A stretch of 64,000 nucleotides of DNA, taken from assembly GCA_943787205.1 (NCBI GenBank), contig CALSLN010000009.1, forward strand, positions 62,001-126,000, given 5' to 3'. This DNA comes from an uncultured Rhodospirillaceae bacterium (GTDB lineage Bacteria > Pseudomonadota > Alphaproteobacteria > Rhodospirillales > Rhodospirillaceae). The notes below the pieces were generated by a model. That model saw only the letters and a list, made by a program, of their open reading frames with translations. It was not told the origin of the DNA and made no database searches. Each line of letters starts with the position of its first letter. Positions within the stretch are counted from its first letter, which is position 1. The position numbers were made by a program, and so were the translations under genes. This document shows, in pieces, positions 22,852 to 33,234 of this stretch.

Positions 22852-23781
22852 TCAGGAAGTTGCAACGGCTGAAGGGGCCCTACGAAGAATGAGTGTCGCC
22901 CATTCACCAATGACAATACTGCGCTCAAGGACTAACTGCTGGGCCCGATACGCATTCATAACCATTGGAATCTGCGTCGCTAACAAGCCGGATAAGATGA
23001 GCCGCCCTCCGGGTGCCAACGACGAGGTCAAATCGGGTGCAAGATGACATAGAGGACGGGCCAAAATATTGGCCGTTATGACAGCGTAGGGGGCTGACTG
23101 CCTAATCAAGCGAGAGTCCAGGCCGGTTGCGACAACCACACGCACCCGCGGTGTTAGGCCATTGGCAGCGGCAGCCAGTTGGGCAACGCGCACGGCTTCT
23201 GGATCGATATCTGAGGCCAACACGCGACCCGGCCACAGTCGTGCAGCACCGAATGCTAATATGCCTGTGCCGCAACCAACATCTAGAACCCCCGCACCAG
23301 CGGATGCAGCGACAGCGCGCCTTATCGCTGGCCGCTTCGCTAAATCGTTGAGCGCGAGCAAGCAACCATGTGTTGTCGCGTGCTCTCCGGTTCCGAATGC
23401 CGTCGCGGCGTCAACGCACAAGGGCAGCATGCCAGAGGGCATGGACTCGGCATCATGGCTGCCGTGCACCCAAAAGCGACCAATCGCCATCGGTTGGAAA
23501 GAAGACAACGTCTCGGCAACCCAGTCGGCTTCTCTGACTCGCGTGATCGAGAAATTTGGATCGGCGGCGCCAACACTGGCCGCTATCAATGCGAGCTTTG
23601 CGACAAGCTCGGATCTGTCAGGCTGGTTCAAAAAGAGTGCGTCAATTTGCCATTGGTCTCCGATCTGTCGGCCCAGATCATCCAAAACCTCGAACGTGGA
23701 AAGTGACAACGCATCCGTCTGGAGGTGGTCTGAAAAAGCATCGACGGATGATGTCGGAACACAAAAAGAAACAGTCCACAT
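22852..23781 (-). CDS. prmA: Ribosomal protein L11 methyltransferase
   Basis: This SAM-dependent enzyme trimethylates ribosomal protein L11. The 309-residue product has an N-terminal substrate-recognition domain, then the class I methyltransferase fold. Motif I is VLDVGCGTGILAFGAARLWPG followed by ASDIDPEAV; before it comes the PrmA-typical FGTGEHATTHGCLLAL, and after it ITANILARPLCHLAPDL, where NILA is the usual PrmA motif IV. The length is normal. It is 24 bases upstream of the aminopeptidase P gene on the same strand, so the two may be cotranscribed. Confidence 0.93.
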   Translation of the reverse strand: MWTVSFCVPTSSVDAFSDHLQTDALSLSTFEVLDDLGRQIGDQWQIDALFLNQPDRSELVAKLALIAASVGAADPNFSITRVREADWVAETLSSFQPMAIGRFWVHGSHDAESMPSGMLPLCVDAATAFGTGEHATTHGCLLALNDLAKRPAIRRAVAASAGAGVLDVGCGTGILAFGAARLWPGRVLASDIDPEAVRVAQLAAAANGLTPRVRVVVATGLDSRLIRQSAPYAVITANILARPLCHLAPDLTSSLAPGGRLILSGLLATQIPMVMNAYRAQQLVLERSIVIGEWATLILRRAPSAVATS

Positions 23782-23928
23782 ATCCGGATGACCTACCTGA
23801 AGGCGCTATGCGTTGGGCAGGACTCTGCCATGCACTTATCGGCTCTACTCATAACACTCCCGGAACCCATATTACTTCCTAACAGAGACGAAAATCGAAA
23901 ACGCACAAGACAACAAGGACCACGCGTT

Positions 23929-24102
23929 ATGGTTAACCCATTGAATTTACTACGCCCAAGGGCGTTGTCGTCCTCCTCGGAAGACGAGCCATCTTATCCG
24001 GTACCAGATAAACGCCGCGCAATGATCCAAAAGAATGAAGACGGCGTACAAAGTTTAATTAGTCACCAATACATGGTGATGCCTGGACGAATTCCCGGTT
24101 AA
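23929..24102 (+). CDS. Small ORF, 57 residues, unknown
   Basis: An ATG with CAAGGA 8-9 bases upstream opens a 57-residue frame (MVNPLNLLRPRALSSSSEDE, later MVMPGRIPG). The peptide is charged, with no signal or membrane segment, and I recognise no family. It lies in the 436-base gap between divergent prmA and the end of uvrD, and the 24117-24198 inverted repeat follows 15 bases after its stop, which would suit a short transcript. The frame could also be chance. An in-frame ATG at 23788 extends it but has no good ribosome site. Confidence 0.4.
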   Translation: MVNPLNLLRPRALSSSSEDEPSYPVPDKRRAMIQKNEDGVQSLISHQYMVMPGRIPG

Positions 24103-24116
24103 CACTGATCCCCTTC

Positions 24117-24198
24117 AGATAACCGGCAAGCCTGGCGGCGGAGGCACATCCCTCCCCAGAATCCCCCCTCTGAGAGTGTTTTCGCCGCCGGCTTATCT
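24117..24198. repeat. Long imperfect hairpin between a small ORF and uvrD
   Basis: AGATAA (24117-24122) pairs with TTATCT (24193-24198), and GCC-T-GGCGGCG (24130-24140) pairs with CGCCGCC-GGC (24183-24192). The loop is about 42 bases and rich in C. No clear T tract follows on the + strand. On the minus strand a T run (from A7 at 24204-24210) comes before the hairpin, not after it. It may be a processed 3' end or structured RNA rather than a simple terminator. Confidence 0.45.
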
Positions 24199-24217
24199 CT
24201 TCTAAAAAAAGCGAGCA

Positions 24218-26512
24218 TCAGGCTGGCTCAATAAAACTATCGATCACCTTTTTATCGCCAGCTTTTTCGAAGGCGATTTCGAGCCGCGTGTCATCGACAG
24301 ATTGAATAATGCCATACCCAAACTTCTGATGAAAAACACGCATACCAACGGCATAGCCGCCTGATGATTCACGGGCTTCAACTTGCCAACTGTCACCATC
24401 GATAACCGGCGCCTTGCGAGACCGACCGCTATTCCAACTTGAGCCGCCGCCCCAGCCATCTGAGAACCCATCATTGCCAACACCCCCAGCACCCATCGAC
24501 CCCATGAGGCCGCTGTCGGCAATATGCTCTACATGGGCGTCTGGCAGCTCGCTGATAAAGCGTGACGGCAGACTGGCCTGCCATAGGTTATAAACGCGTC
24601 GGTTAGCAGCATAGGAAATGTTGACCTTCTTGCGAGCTCGCGTCAGACCAACATATGCAAGCCGGCGTTCTTCCTCGACTGCCGCACCGCCACCATCATC
24701 TAACGCACGACGATGTGGGAAAATCTCTTCCTCCCAACCGGGCAGAAAAACCGTGTCGAACTCCAGGCCTTTTGCACCATGCAAGGTCATCACAGTAACG
24801 GCTTCGTCACCGGCCTTTGAATCGTTTTCCATCACTAGACTAACGTGTTCGAGAAATGCGCCAATGGTGTCCCATTCCTCGAGGCCACCAACGAATTCTT
24901 TGAGGTTCTCAAGCCGTCCAGGCGCTTCTGGCGATGTATCCCGCTGCCACATCTCAGTGTACCCAGATTCATCCAGCACCTGTGCTGCGAGGTCGGCTGG
25001 CGACAGTCCGTCGCGCAGGGACCGCCAACGCGACATATCTGTGATCAGCGTGGACAGAGCCTTGCGGGTTTGCGCACGCAGCTCGTCCGTTTCCGTTAAT
25101 CGCAACGCCGCTTCCATTAAACTCAATCCAGCGGACCGTGCGTACACATGAATCTTTTGGACTGTGGTATCGCCGATACTCCGTTTCGGCTTATTGACGA
25201 TACGCTCGAATGCTAAATCATCTGTTGGTGTGGTGATGCAACGGAGATACGCAATGGCATCTCGAATTTCCATACGTTCATAGAACCGTGGACCACCGAC
25301 GACGCGATACGGCACGCCGGTGGTGATGAACCGCTCTTCAAACTCGAGCATCTGAAAACCAGCTCGAACCAGAATAGCCATGGACGACAAACTGTCCCCC
25401 TTGGTCTGCAACGCCTCGATTTCCTCAACCACCCAACGGGCCTCTTCCGGCCCGTCCCAAACCCCTTTGACCGTAACCAGAGCCGCGTCTTCGTGATCGA
25501 CGTGACCAGCCGGAACGAGAGTTTTACCCAGGCGATCTTCATTGTGATCAATCAGCGCAGACGCCGCCGCCAAGATGGTTGGTGTCGACCGATAGTTACG
25601 TTCTAGGCGGACGACCTTCGCGTCTGTGAAATCCTTTTCAAATCTCAGGATGTTACCGACTTCCGCGCCGCGCCATGAATAGATGGATTGGTCATCGTCG
25701 CCGACGCAGCAGAGGTTGCGATGCTTCTGACAGAGGAGGCGTAGCCACAAATATTGGGCGACATTGGTGTCCTGATACTCATCCACCATGATGTATTTAA
25801 ATTTATTCTGGTACTCTTGCAGGACCTCAGCATGGCCCTGAAACAGGGTCAGGCAGTGAAGCAAGAGATCACCAAAGTCTGCCGCGTTTAACGTGATAAG
25901 CCGCTGCTGATAGGCCCGGTACAGATCAACGGCGCGACCGGCGGCAAGATCACCTGCCATGGCGGGAGTCACGCGATCGGGCGTCAGGCCTTTATCTTTC
26001 CAGCGCTGAATAACGCCAAGCACAGCCTGTGCTGGCCATTTCTTGTGGTCGACATCTTCGGCTTCCATGACCTGCTTAAGCAGTCGCAGTTGGTCATCGG
26101 AATCGAGGATCGTGAAGTTGGATTTCAGGCCGACCAATTCGCCATGCTTGCGGAGGATACGCACCCCCAAGGCATGGAAGGTCCCGAGCCATAGGGATTC
26201 AGCCATCGGGCCAACAAGGCCGCCAACCCGTTCCCGCATTTCACGGGCGGCGCGATTGGTAAAGGTCACCGCGAGGATTTGCCAGGGCTGGGCTAATCGT
26301 TTGCCAAGAATATAAGCCAGGCGCGTAATCAGAACCCGCGTTTTGCCCGTCCCTGCCCCAGATAGAACAAGAACTGGCCCATCCGTGAGTTCAACAGCCT
26401 GACGTTGTTCAGGATTGAGGCCACTGATCCATGGCGGGTCCGCTATGGGCTGGGCATGATCTGGAGAAGGCGGAGGCGCAGCTTCATCGAGCGCGAATGG
26501 GTCATCTGACAT
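24218..26512 (-). CDS. uvrD: UvrD/PcrA-type superfamily 1 DNA helicase
   Basis: This 3'-5' helicase serves nucleotide excision repair, mismatch repair and removal of RecA from DNA. The 764-residue product has the Q motif LNPEQRQAV, Walker A SGAGTGKT (51-58), the Ia motif TFTNRAAREMRER, motif II VDEYQDTN, motif III GDDDQSIYSWRGA, motif IV ERNYRS, motif V TLHGAKGLEFD and motif VI RRLAYVGLTRARK. A Tudor-like end (GMRVFHQKFGYGIIQSVDD) favours the PcrA/UvrD group over Rep. The length is typical. The gene stands alone on the minus strand, with 62 bases to the CLC gene upstream of it. Confidence 0.96.
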   Translation of the reverse strand: MSDDPFALDEAAPPPSPDHAQPIADPPWISGLNPEQRQAVELTDGPVLVLSGAGTGKTRVLITRLAYILGKRLAQPWQILAVTFTNRAAREMRERVGGLVGPMAESLWLGTFHALGVRILRKHGELVGLKSNFTILDSDDQLRLLKQVMEAEDVDHKKWPAQAVLGVIQRWKDKGLTPDRVTPAMAGDLAAGRAVDLYRAYQQRLITLNAADFGDLLLHCLTLFQGHAEVLQEYQNKFKYIMVDEYQDTNVAQYLWLRLLCQKHRNLCCVGDDDQSIYSWRGAEVGNILRFEKDFTDAKVVRLERNYRSTPTILAAASALIDHNEDRLGKTLVPAGHVDHEDAALVTVKGVWDGPEEARWVVEEIEALQTKGDSLSSMAILVRAGFQMLEFEERFITTGVPYRVVGGPRFYERMEIRDAIAYLRCITTPTDDLAFERIVNKPKRSIGDTTVQKIHVYARSAGLSLMEAALRLTETDELRAQTRKALSTLITDMSRWRSLRDGLSPADLAAQVLDESGYTEMWQRDTSPEAPGRLENLKEFVGGLEEWDTIGAFLEHVSLVMENDSKAGDEAVTVMTLHGAKGLEFDTVFLPGWEEEIFPHRRALDDGGGAAVEEERRLAYVGLTRARKKVNISYAANRRVYNLWQASLPSRFISELPDAHVEHIADSGLMGSMGAGGVGNDGFSDGWGGGSSWNSGRSRKAPVIDGDSWQVEARESSGGYAVGMRVFHQKFGYGIIQSVDDTRLEIAFEKAGDKKVIDSFIEPA

Positions 26513-26573
26513 GGCCGCATCCTACGCAGTCTCGCCCCGGATAAAAGCCCGAAGTTGGACTTTGTCGTTGTTA

Positions 26574-28331
26574 CTAACCCCGGGTCTCAGACTCCGTGTT
26601 GCGAAGCGCCAAATTGACTGCTCGAAGCAGGTCACCAGCAGCAACCGTCCCCATTAGAAATTTATCGTCAGGACCGCGAACCACGGGCAAACGAGTCGTC
26701 CCAGCCGCTAGAATCGCCTGTACTGCGCTCTCAATCGTATCCGACGCAATAACCATGGAGACGGATTTATGCACCAAATCTGCGACAGCGAGGGCACCAG
26801 GATCTTGAGACTCGGATAAATCTGATCCAGCGACGACTCCAACAAGCATGCCGTCCTCGTCAACCACGTAGGCTTCACCAACATTACACTCCAACAACAG
26901 GTGTCGGACCTCATCTTGAGGTGCTTGAGCCGCACAGACAGCAACGCTGGGGGCCAGAAAATCCGAGACAGAGGTTCCCTTAAGACCGCTGACATCATGC
27001 CCGCCATCAAGATCGATCCCAGCGTCTTTGAGTTGCGCCAGAAAGAACGATTTCGTTCCAGTGAGCTGCGTACTCACGAGAGTAGCAATAACGACTCCGA
27101 CCATCACAGCGATGGTTAGGGTGTAGTCGCCCGTCAGTTCGAAAATAATCAGCGTCGTTGAAATGGGCGCGCCCAGAACGGCGGCGGCGAGCGACCCCAT
27201 TCCGACCATGGCATACGCTGCTGGTCCCGATGACAAATCCGGACTGACCAGGGTCGCTGCCGTGCCGACAGCCACACCAACCAGGGCACCAAGCGCCAAC
27301 GACGGACTAAAAATTCCCCCACCGAACCCCCAGCCTAAACACAAAGATGTCGCAACAAGCTTTGCCCCGATGAGCATGAGGACCGTCGCTATGGGATAGA
27401 AGTCACGGAGGGCACGATCAGTCTGCTCATAGCCAACACCAAGAACATCAGAAAATTGAAGTGCGATGAGCCCGACAGCCAGCCCAGCAAGTCCGGGCCT
27501 GATCCACTGGGGTAACGAGAGTCTATCGCCACTCGATCGCACAAGAGCGACACCACGCATGAGCAATACGGCCGCCAAGCCGCATGCCACACCAGTTAGT
27601 GCAAAGGCCGGAAACTCAATCCATTCAATAGCTTCGAAAGGCGGAATAATAAACGCCGGGAAATCACCGTAAATCGAGCGCGATACCATCGTCGCCGCGA
27701 TGCTCGCGATTACCACGGGCGCGAACGCGTTTAAGGCGTAATGGCCGACAATCACTTCATGGGCAAATAATGCGCCCGCGATAGGCGCGTTAAAGGACGC
27801 CGCGACGGCGGCTGCGCTCCCGCATCCCAGCAACGTGCGCATCGCCGGCCGGCCAAAGTTGAGTTTTTGGCCAAGCCAGGAGCTAAGTGTTGCTCCCAAT
27901 ACAACAGCTGGGCTTTCTCGACCAACCGACGCGCCGACACCAATGGACATGGCGCTGCCAATGGTCGCCGCCACTCCAGGCCAAAGCGACAAGCGGCCCA
28001 TTTTCAAGGCACTCGCTTCGATGACGTGGGGGACAGCAAGGGAACGACCGCCGGGCATAACGAACTTATAGAATAGCCCGACCAGTAGGCCACCAACGCA
28101 CGGTACGACGATCACCTGCCAGGCAGGCAAGGCAGAGGCTATTGTCGCGAGATTGTCGCCGTCATCTCCAAAGCCAATAAATTGAATAGCGCCGATGAGC
28201 GTACGAAAGCCGTAGATGGCCCAACCAACCAGCGTTCCAATAACGACGGCCAAGACGGCAAGGATGAGATTGTCGTGGCGCACGACCGCAAGGACTTTGC
28301 CCCTTACTTTATCGTATCCGCCAACGGCCAT
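26574..28331 (-). CDS. CLC-family chloride channel/antiporter with CBS domains
   Basis: The 585-residue inner-membrane protein has about a dozen hydrophobic helices, then two CBS domains (from about residue 445: SVAVCAAQAPQDEVRHLLLE and MVIASDTIESAVQAILAAG). Selectivity-filter motifs are present in variant form: AVPHVIEA in place of GSGIP, GRESPAVV in place of G(K/R)EGP with the gating Glu kept, and GGGIFSPSLALGA for GxFxP. The CBS tail is common in bacterial CLC proteins and may sense nucleotides. Whether it acts as a Cl-/H+ exchanger or a channel cannot be told. It lies 12 bases downstream of metF on the same strand. Confidence 0.92.
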   Translation of the reverse strand: MAVGGYDKVRGKVLAVVRHDNLILAVLAVVIGTLVGWAIYGFRTLIGAIQFIGFGDDGDNLATIASALPAWQVIVVPCVGGLLVGLFYKFVMPGGRSLAVPHVIEASALKMGRLSLWPGVAATIGSAMSIGVGASVGRESPAVVLGATLSSWLGQKLNFGRPAMRTLLGCGSAAAVAASFNAPIAGALFAHEVIVGHYALNAFAPVVIASIAATMVSRSIYGDFPAFIIPPFEAIEWIEFPAFALTGVACGLAAVLLMRGVALVRSSGDRLSLPQWIRPGLAGLAVGLIALQFSDVLGVGYEQTDRALRDFYPIATVLMLIGAKLVATSLCLGWGFGGGIFSPSLALGALVGVAVGTAATLVSPDLSSGPAAYAMVGMGSLAAAVLGAPISTTLIIFELTGDYTLTIAVMVGVVIATLVSTQLTGTKSFFLAQLKDAGIDLDGGHDVSGLKGTSVSDFLAPSVAVCAAQAPQDEVRHLLLECNVGEAYVVDEDGMLVGVVAGSDLSESQDPGALAVADLVHKSVSMVIASDTIESAVQAILAAGTTRLPVVRGPDDKFLMGTVAAGDLLRAVNLALRNTESETRG

Positions 28332-28343
28332 GCTCGCTCCAGT

Positions 28344-29363
<1,020 letters not shown>

Positions 29364-29504
29364 TCAAAAGCTAAATATGCATAGCCTCTTCGCGCAAATG
29401 TGTATGGTGTTTGCAACCTTGCTATGATACCTAAAATACCACTGTAACGCGCAGTTTTATGCGGGACAGATAGTATTTACTCGCGATCTTAGCCGTGGTT
29501 TTTG

Positions 29505-30359
29505 ATGACAGTTTTTCTCAAGTCCCCATCTCTTCTTAAGCACGCCGTTGCCTCAACACTCGCTGTGTTTGTTTTGAGCGCATGCGCGAGCAAACCACCG
29601 GCCACTGACATGGAAGCCGTGCGCGCCTACGAACAGAACAATGATCCGTTGGAGCCGTGGAACCGGTCGATGATGCAAATCGATCAGGGTTTAGACACAA
29701 TCTTCTTCAACCCAGTGATCAGCGTCTACCAAACAGTCGTGCCAGAACCAGGGCGCCGCGGCGTGACGAATGCAATTCGCAATTTCCGCACACCCATTAC
29801 CCTCGCCAATGATATTTTTCAGGGTGAAGGCAGCCGAGCAAGCACGACGTTCAGCCGTTTTCTAATCAATTCGACCATCGGGCTTTTTGGTTTGTTTGAT
29901 GTCGCTGGGCGTTGGGGCCTGCCCTATCACTCCGAAGACCTTGGGCAAACCCTTGCCGTCTGGGGTGTTGGCGAAGGCCCTTACTTATACTTCCCGATCC
30001 TGGGCCCCTCTGGCGGTCGTGATATCACTGGGTATGCGGTCGATAACTTGGGAATCGATGCCATGGCTTGGGTTGGTCGTGCGGACAATCCGTTCTGGTG
30101 GCAAGTCGCCTACTTTGGTGGCCTAGCCATCGATGCGAAGAGCAACGCCAAGTCTACTCTTGAGGAGCTCGAAGCCTCGTCCATCGACTACTACGCAGCT
30201 TTGAGAACGGCCTACAGACAAAACCGCGCTAAAGAGATTCGCAACGGTGCACCCGCACCACTGCCAGAGTTTGATGATTTTGACGATGAAGATGGCGATC
30301 CGTTCTCTCGCTTAGAGACGGAAACAGAGTCAGCTCAAACGGCGGCCCTGCCCAAATGA
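29505..30359 (+). CDS. mlaA: MlaA/VacJ-family outer membrane lipoprotein
   Basis: MlaA removes mislocalised phospholipid from the outer leaflet of the outer membrane and passes it to MlaC. The 284-residue product has a lipobox SACAS (Cys 27 when counted from the ATG at 29505). The MlaA core follows: NDPLEPWNRSMMQID, EPGRRGVTNAIRNFRTPITLANDIFQGEG, FLINSTIGLFGLFDVAGRWGL and LAVWGVGEGPYLYFPILGPSGGRD. The tail is acidic. A TTG one codon earlier is another possible start. It overlaps mlaC by 4 bases (ATGA). The inner-membrane MlaFEDB genes are not in this window. Confidence 0.93.
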   Translation: MTVFLKSPSLLKHAVASTLAVFVLSACASKPPATDMEAVRAYEQNNDPLEPWNRSMMQIDQGLDTIFFNPVISVYQTVVPEPGRRGVTNAIRNFRTPITLANDIFQGEGSRASTTFSRFLINSTIGLFGLFDVAGRWGLPYHSEDLGQTLAVWGVGEGPYLYFPILGPSGGRDITGYAVDNLGIDAMAWVGRADNPFWWQVAYFGGLAIDAKSNAKSTLEELEASSIDYYAALRTAYRQNRAKEIRNGAPAPLPEFDDFDDEDGDPFSRLETETESAQTAALPK

Positions 30360-30964
30360 TGCGCGCCGTTCTATTCAGCGCTCTCCTGATCATGAGCGGG
30401 ACCCAAACCAACGCGGCCGATGAAGCGTGGAAAACAGATCCCACCGCATTCATCCATCATTTTGCGCAAGCTGGTATTGACGACATTCTCACGGCCGATA
30501 TCGATACGGTCGAAAAAACAGCCCGCTTTCGCACGCTGTTTAATCAGGGTTTCGACATCCCGGCGATCAGTCGCTTCGTCATTGGACGCACCTGGCGACG
30601 TACGAGTGATTCGGATAAAGAGGCGTTCATCGCTTTATTCGAGGATGTCATCGTCTACACTTGGTCTCGCCGGTTTAACGAATACACGGGCCAGACGATC
30701 AAGGTACTCGGGACATCTCCAGACGGTAAAACGGGCACGCTAGTAGATAGCGTGATCGTTGATGACGCAGGACAGACCATCTCGGCGCAGTGGCGTCTCA
30801 GGCAACGCGAAGAAGGCCTCCGCATTGTCGACATCATCATTGAAGGGGTGAGTATGTCCATCACCTACAGGCAAGACTACGCCTCTGTGATCCGTCAGCA
30901 GGGCGGAATGACTGGCCTCTTAGACCTACTTGGCAAGCAAGTCGTCGAAAACGCCCCGTCTTAA
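30356..30964 (+). CDS. mlaC: MlaC-family phospholipid-binding protein
   Basis: This periplasmic shuttle of the Mla pathway is also known as the toluene-tolerance Ttg2D family. The 202-residue product has a signal peptide (AVLFSALLIMSGTQTNA) and the family core: FRTLFNQGFDIPAISRFVIGRTWR, FIALFEDVIVYTWSRRFNEYTGQTI, LVDSVIVDD and LRIVDIIIEGVSMSITYRQDYASVI with the final LLDLLGKQV. The ATG overlaps the mlaA stop, and the pair is translated as a unit. A convergent TonB receptor gene ends 6 bases after the stop. Confidence 0.93.
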   Translation: MMRAVLFSALLIMSGTQTNAADEAWKTDPTAFIHHFAQAGIDDILTADIDTVEKTARFRTLFNQGFDIPAISRFVIGRTWRRTSDSDKEAFIALFEDVIVYTWSRRFNEYTGQTIKVLGTSPDGKTGTLVDSVIVDDAGQTISAQWRLRQREEGLRIVDIIIEGVSMSITYRQDYASVIRQQGGMTGLLDLLGKQVVENAPS

Positions 30965-30970
30965 AAGACG

Positions 30971-33097
30971 CTAAAACGTTGCTCGAACGAAGACATTATA
31001 GATGCGGCCCCATTGAGACCGATCTCTTCGTGTGCCCGTCAAAACGCGGCTTCCATCTGGCGCAAACGCCAAAATCTTGCGTTCTCTAATAATTTTTCGG
31101 TTGAGAAAATTATTGGTTGAGAAATTGACGCGCACGTTCTCTGTCAGCCTATGTTCGACGCTTAAGGTGAGCGAACCGCCCTCCTTAAGCCGGTCCTCCT
31201 TATCAATATCATTGATGAAGCGAGCACCGAACTGGCTGAAGTTGACTGAGACATGGCCATCGATAATCGTTTTGATCTCATGGCGATAAATGAAAGATGT
31301 TTCCCAAAGTGGCGTAAAACCGAAGCGCCGGGAGACGTTATCGAATGGATCAACCACTGATGTTTTGCGGCGCAGATAGTCGGCTGTGAGCACACCGTCC
31401 CACCAGCCAAGCCTTGTAAAGTCGATACTGATTTCCACTTCAGCACCATACTCTTCGCCGTCTCCGATGTTACCTATCTGCGACACAAGACCATTAAAAC
31501 TGAGGCGGCCACGCGCGTCCTGCAGCTGCCGGTAAAATGCCCGGCCCGTGATGACCCCAGCTCCGCCGGCGAGTTGATGCTCCAGACCGACTTCGTAGTC
31601 CCAGGATTTAACCGGCTTAATATCCGGATTACCGGCCTCAAGTTCCCGATCCGTCTGCGTGATGGTGGCGACAAAGTTGGCAAAGTTAAGCTGCCCGACG
31701 TCTCTGGCGACGGAAAAGAACAGTTTATTGCGAGGCGTAACATCCCAATACACATTGAAGGTCGGCTTGACGAAAAACAGTGAGCGGGCGCTGTTCACAT
31801 CTGCGCTGTTTTGGGTAATGCGTGAGGCCTCAGCAGCAAGCCCAAACTCCGTTTCCACGGTACTCAAGGGTTTCCATCGCAGCGTAGAGAACGCTTCACT
31901 GCGATATTCCGTAACTTTGCCATCACTATTGAAGATCGCTAGTGGAACAAGCGTTCCATCAACCAAGGTCGAGAGATCAAAGTCCGTATCTTGAGTGTTA
32001 ATCGTTCCTTCAACGCCGATTTGGCCACCGAGAGTGGGGCTGAAAGTGCGGTCGTAGGTGCCTCGGGCGATGGTTTCCGTCTTCACGTCTTTTCTAAACT
32101 GGCGCACGGTGACCGGCTCATCTACTGGCTCCAGGTCAAACACATCACGGTCGCGATTCTCTTTTGCCCAATTAACAAGGGCAAGGAGTGTGACCGTATC
32201 GGATTTACCGAACGGGAAACTGTAGTCAGCGCTGAGCTCAACGGTGAAGTCGTCACGCTTGCTGATTTCTAAATTGTCGGAAACCTGATTGATTGCGACG
32301 GGTTGGCGCGGATCTCGGAAGACTTCCCGACGCTCTCGATCATTGATCTGCCACGATCCAAGCCCGTTGAGCTGCAGACGAGACCCGGTGTCAAAGGTTT
32401 GCTCATATCGCCCGGTGGTCTGGATGGTATAGCGATTATGTTGCTCTGATTCGACGCTGGAAAGGATGTCCTGTCCTGAAAGGTCAGACGTGATCTTGTT
32501 CCGTCGCCACGGGCGATAAATTGGGTTGGTGTTCAGCGCGATGGAATAATTGCGGTTCGGCTCATTCACCGCATAGGTCAGGCCGACAATAGGGCGTGCA
32601 GAGCCATCATTGGTGTAATTGGGCAGGGCTGCGGTAATCGTCAACGTGTCGCCGGCATCCTCACGCAGGATGACATTGATAATGCGCTGTGTGGTGCTCT
32701 GCACCTCGCTGGATGAGCCGCGTAATATCTCAATGCGCGCGACCTGAACTGCGGATATGCGCTGCAAGGCAGAGGCGCCACCGCTGTCTTTGCCGGTGAT
32801 CTGTTGACCATTGATGAGGATGGCATCTTCATTGCCCCGCAAGCCTCGGCGTTCGCTGGACGCCACAGAGTCACTAATGGACGCCCCAGGTATCCGCTGC
32901 AGCATGTCTTGCAGCGACAGAGGGTTGTAGGGGGTGAAAAAGCTGGCCTCATAGGTGGTCTTGGTCCCATCGGCTGAAACAGTACGGCCGCTGATAGCCA
33001 CCCGGTCTGGCGACGTTTGGGCCTGAACGTCCGAAGCGAAGCTAAAGACCAAGAGGGTGACTACAGCCCGAAGAGCCAAGGTTAGGGTGCGCGGCAT
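30971..33097 (-). CDS. TonB-dependent receptor
   Basis: The 708-residue outer-membrane protein has a signal peptide (ALRAVVTLLVFSFASDVQAQ), a plug domain (NPLSLQDMLQRIPGASIS, RGLRGNEDAILINGQQITGK, VARIEILRGSSSEVQSTTQR) and a barrel ending with aromatic residue F (VFVRATF). The wording of the plug (variant RGLRGNEDAILING) differs from that of the two other receptors here, and there is no VVTARK-type TonB box. The ligand cannot be told. It ends 6 bases from the convergent mlaC gene, and no transport partner is next to it. Confidence 0.92.
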   Translation of the reverse strand: MPRTLTLALRAVVTLLVFSFASDVQAQTSPDRVAISGRTVSADGTKTTYEASFFTPYNPLSLQDMLQRIPGASISDSVASSERRGLRGNEDAILINGQQITGKDSGGASALQRISAVQVARIEILRGSSSEVQSTTQRIINVILREDAGDTLTITAALPNYTNDGSARPIVGLTYAVNEPNRNYSIALNTNPIYRPWRRNKITSDLSGQDILSSVESEQHNRYTIQTTGRYEQTFDTGSRLQLNGLGSWQINDRERREVFRDPRQPVAINQVSDNLEISKRDDFTVELSADYSFPFGKSDTVTLLALVNWAKENRDRDVFDLEPVDEPVTVRQFRKDVKTETIARGTYDRTFSPTLGGQIGVEGTINTQDTDFDLSTLVDGTLVPLAIFNSDGKVTEYRSEAFSTLRWKPLSTVETEFGLAAEASRITQNSADVNSARSLFFVKPTFNVYWDVTPRNKLFFSVARDVGQLNFANFVATITQTDRELEAGNPDIKPVKSWDYEVGLEHQLAGGAGVITGRAFYRQLQDARGRLSFNGLVSQIGNIGDGEEYGAEVEISIDFTRLGWWDGVLTADYLRRKTSVVDPFDNVSRRFGFTPLWETSFIYRHEIKTIIDGHVSVNFSQFGARFINDIDKEDRLKEGGSLTLSVEHRLTENVRVNFSTNNFLNRKIIRERKILAFAPDGSRVLTGTRRDRSQWGRIYNVFVRATF

Positions 33098-33174
33098 CGA
33101 TGAAACTTTACGTTGAGTGAGCCCCCCACATACATCAACCGAGTGAAGAGGGCAAAGAGCAATGGTTTCGGCAT

Positions 33175-33209
33175 AAAAAACGACGGCCGGGGAAAATCCC
33201 CGGCCGCCG
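33175..33209 (-). terminator. Rho-independent terminator after TonB receptor
   Basis: A perfect 10-bp stem, CGGCCGGGGA (33184-33193) with TCCCCGGCCG (33197-33206), has loop AAA. Read on the minus strand it is followed by six Ts (A6 at 33175-33180). It lies 26 bases after the stop of the 33235-35631 receptor gene. Confidence 0.9.
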
Positions 33210-33234
33210 CCAAATTTAACTCTGTCGGTCTAGC

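Noticed and set aside
23162..23791. A 209-codon plus frame opposite prmA
   Set aside because: prmA is clear on the minus strand, and the plus frame has low-complexity Ala/Ser content typical of an antisense shadow.
30957..30970. Hairpin CGTCT-TAAA-AGACG at the mlaC/TonB receptor junction
   Set aside because: The stem is only 5-6 bp with no T tract on either strand, so it is not supported as a terminator.
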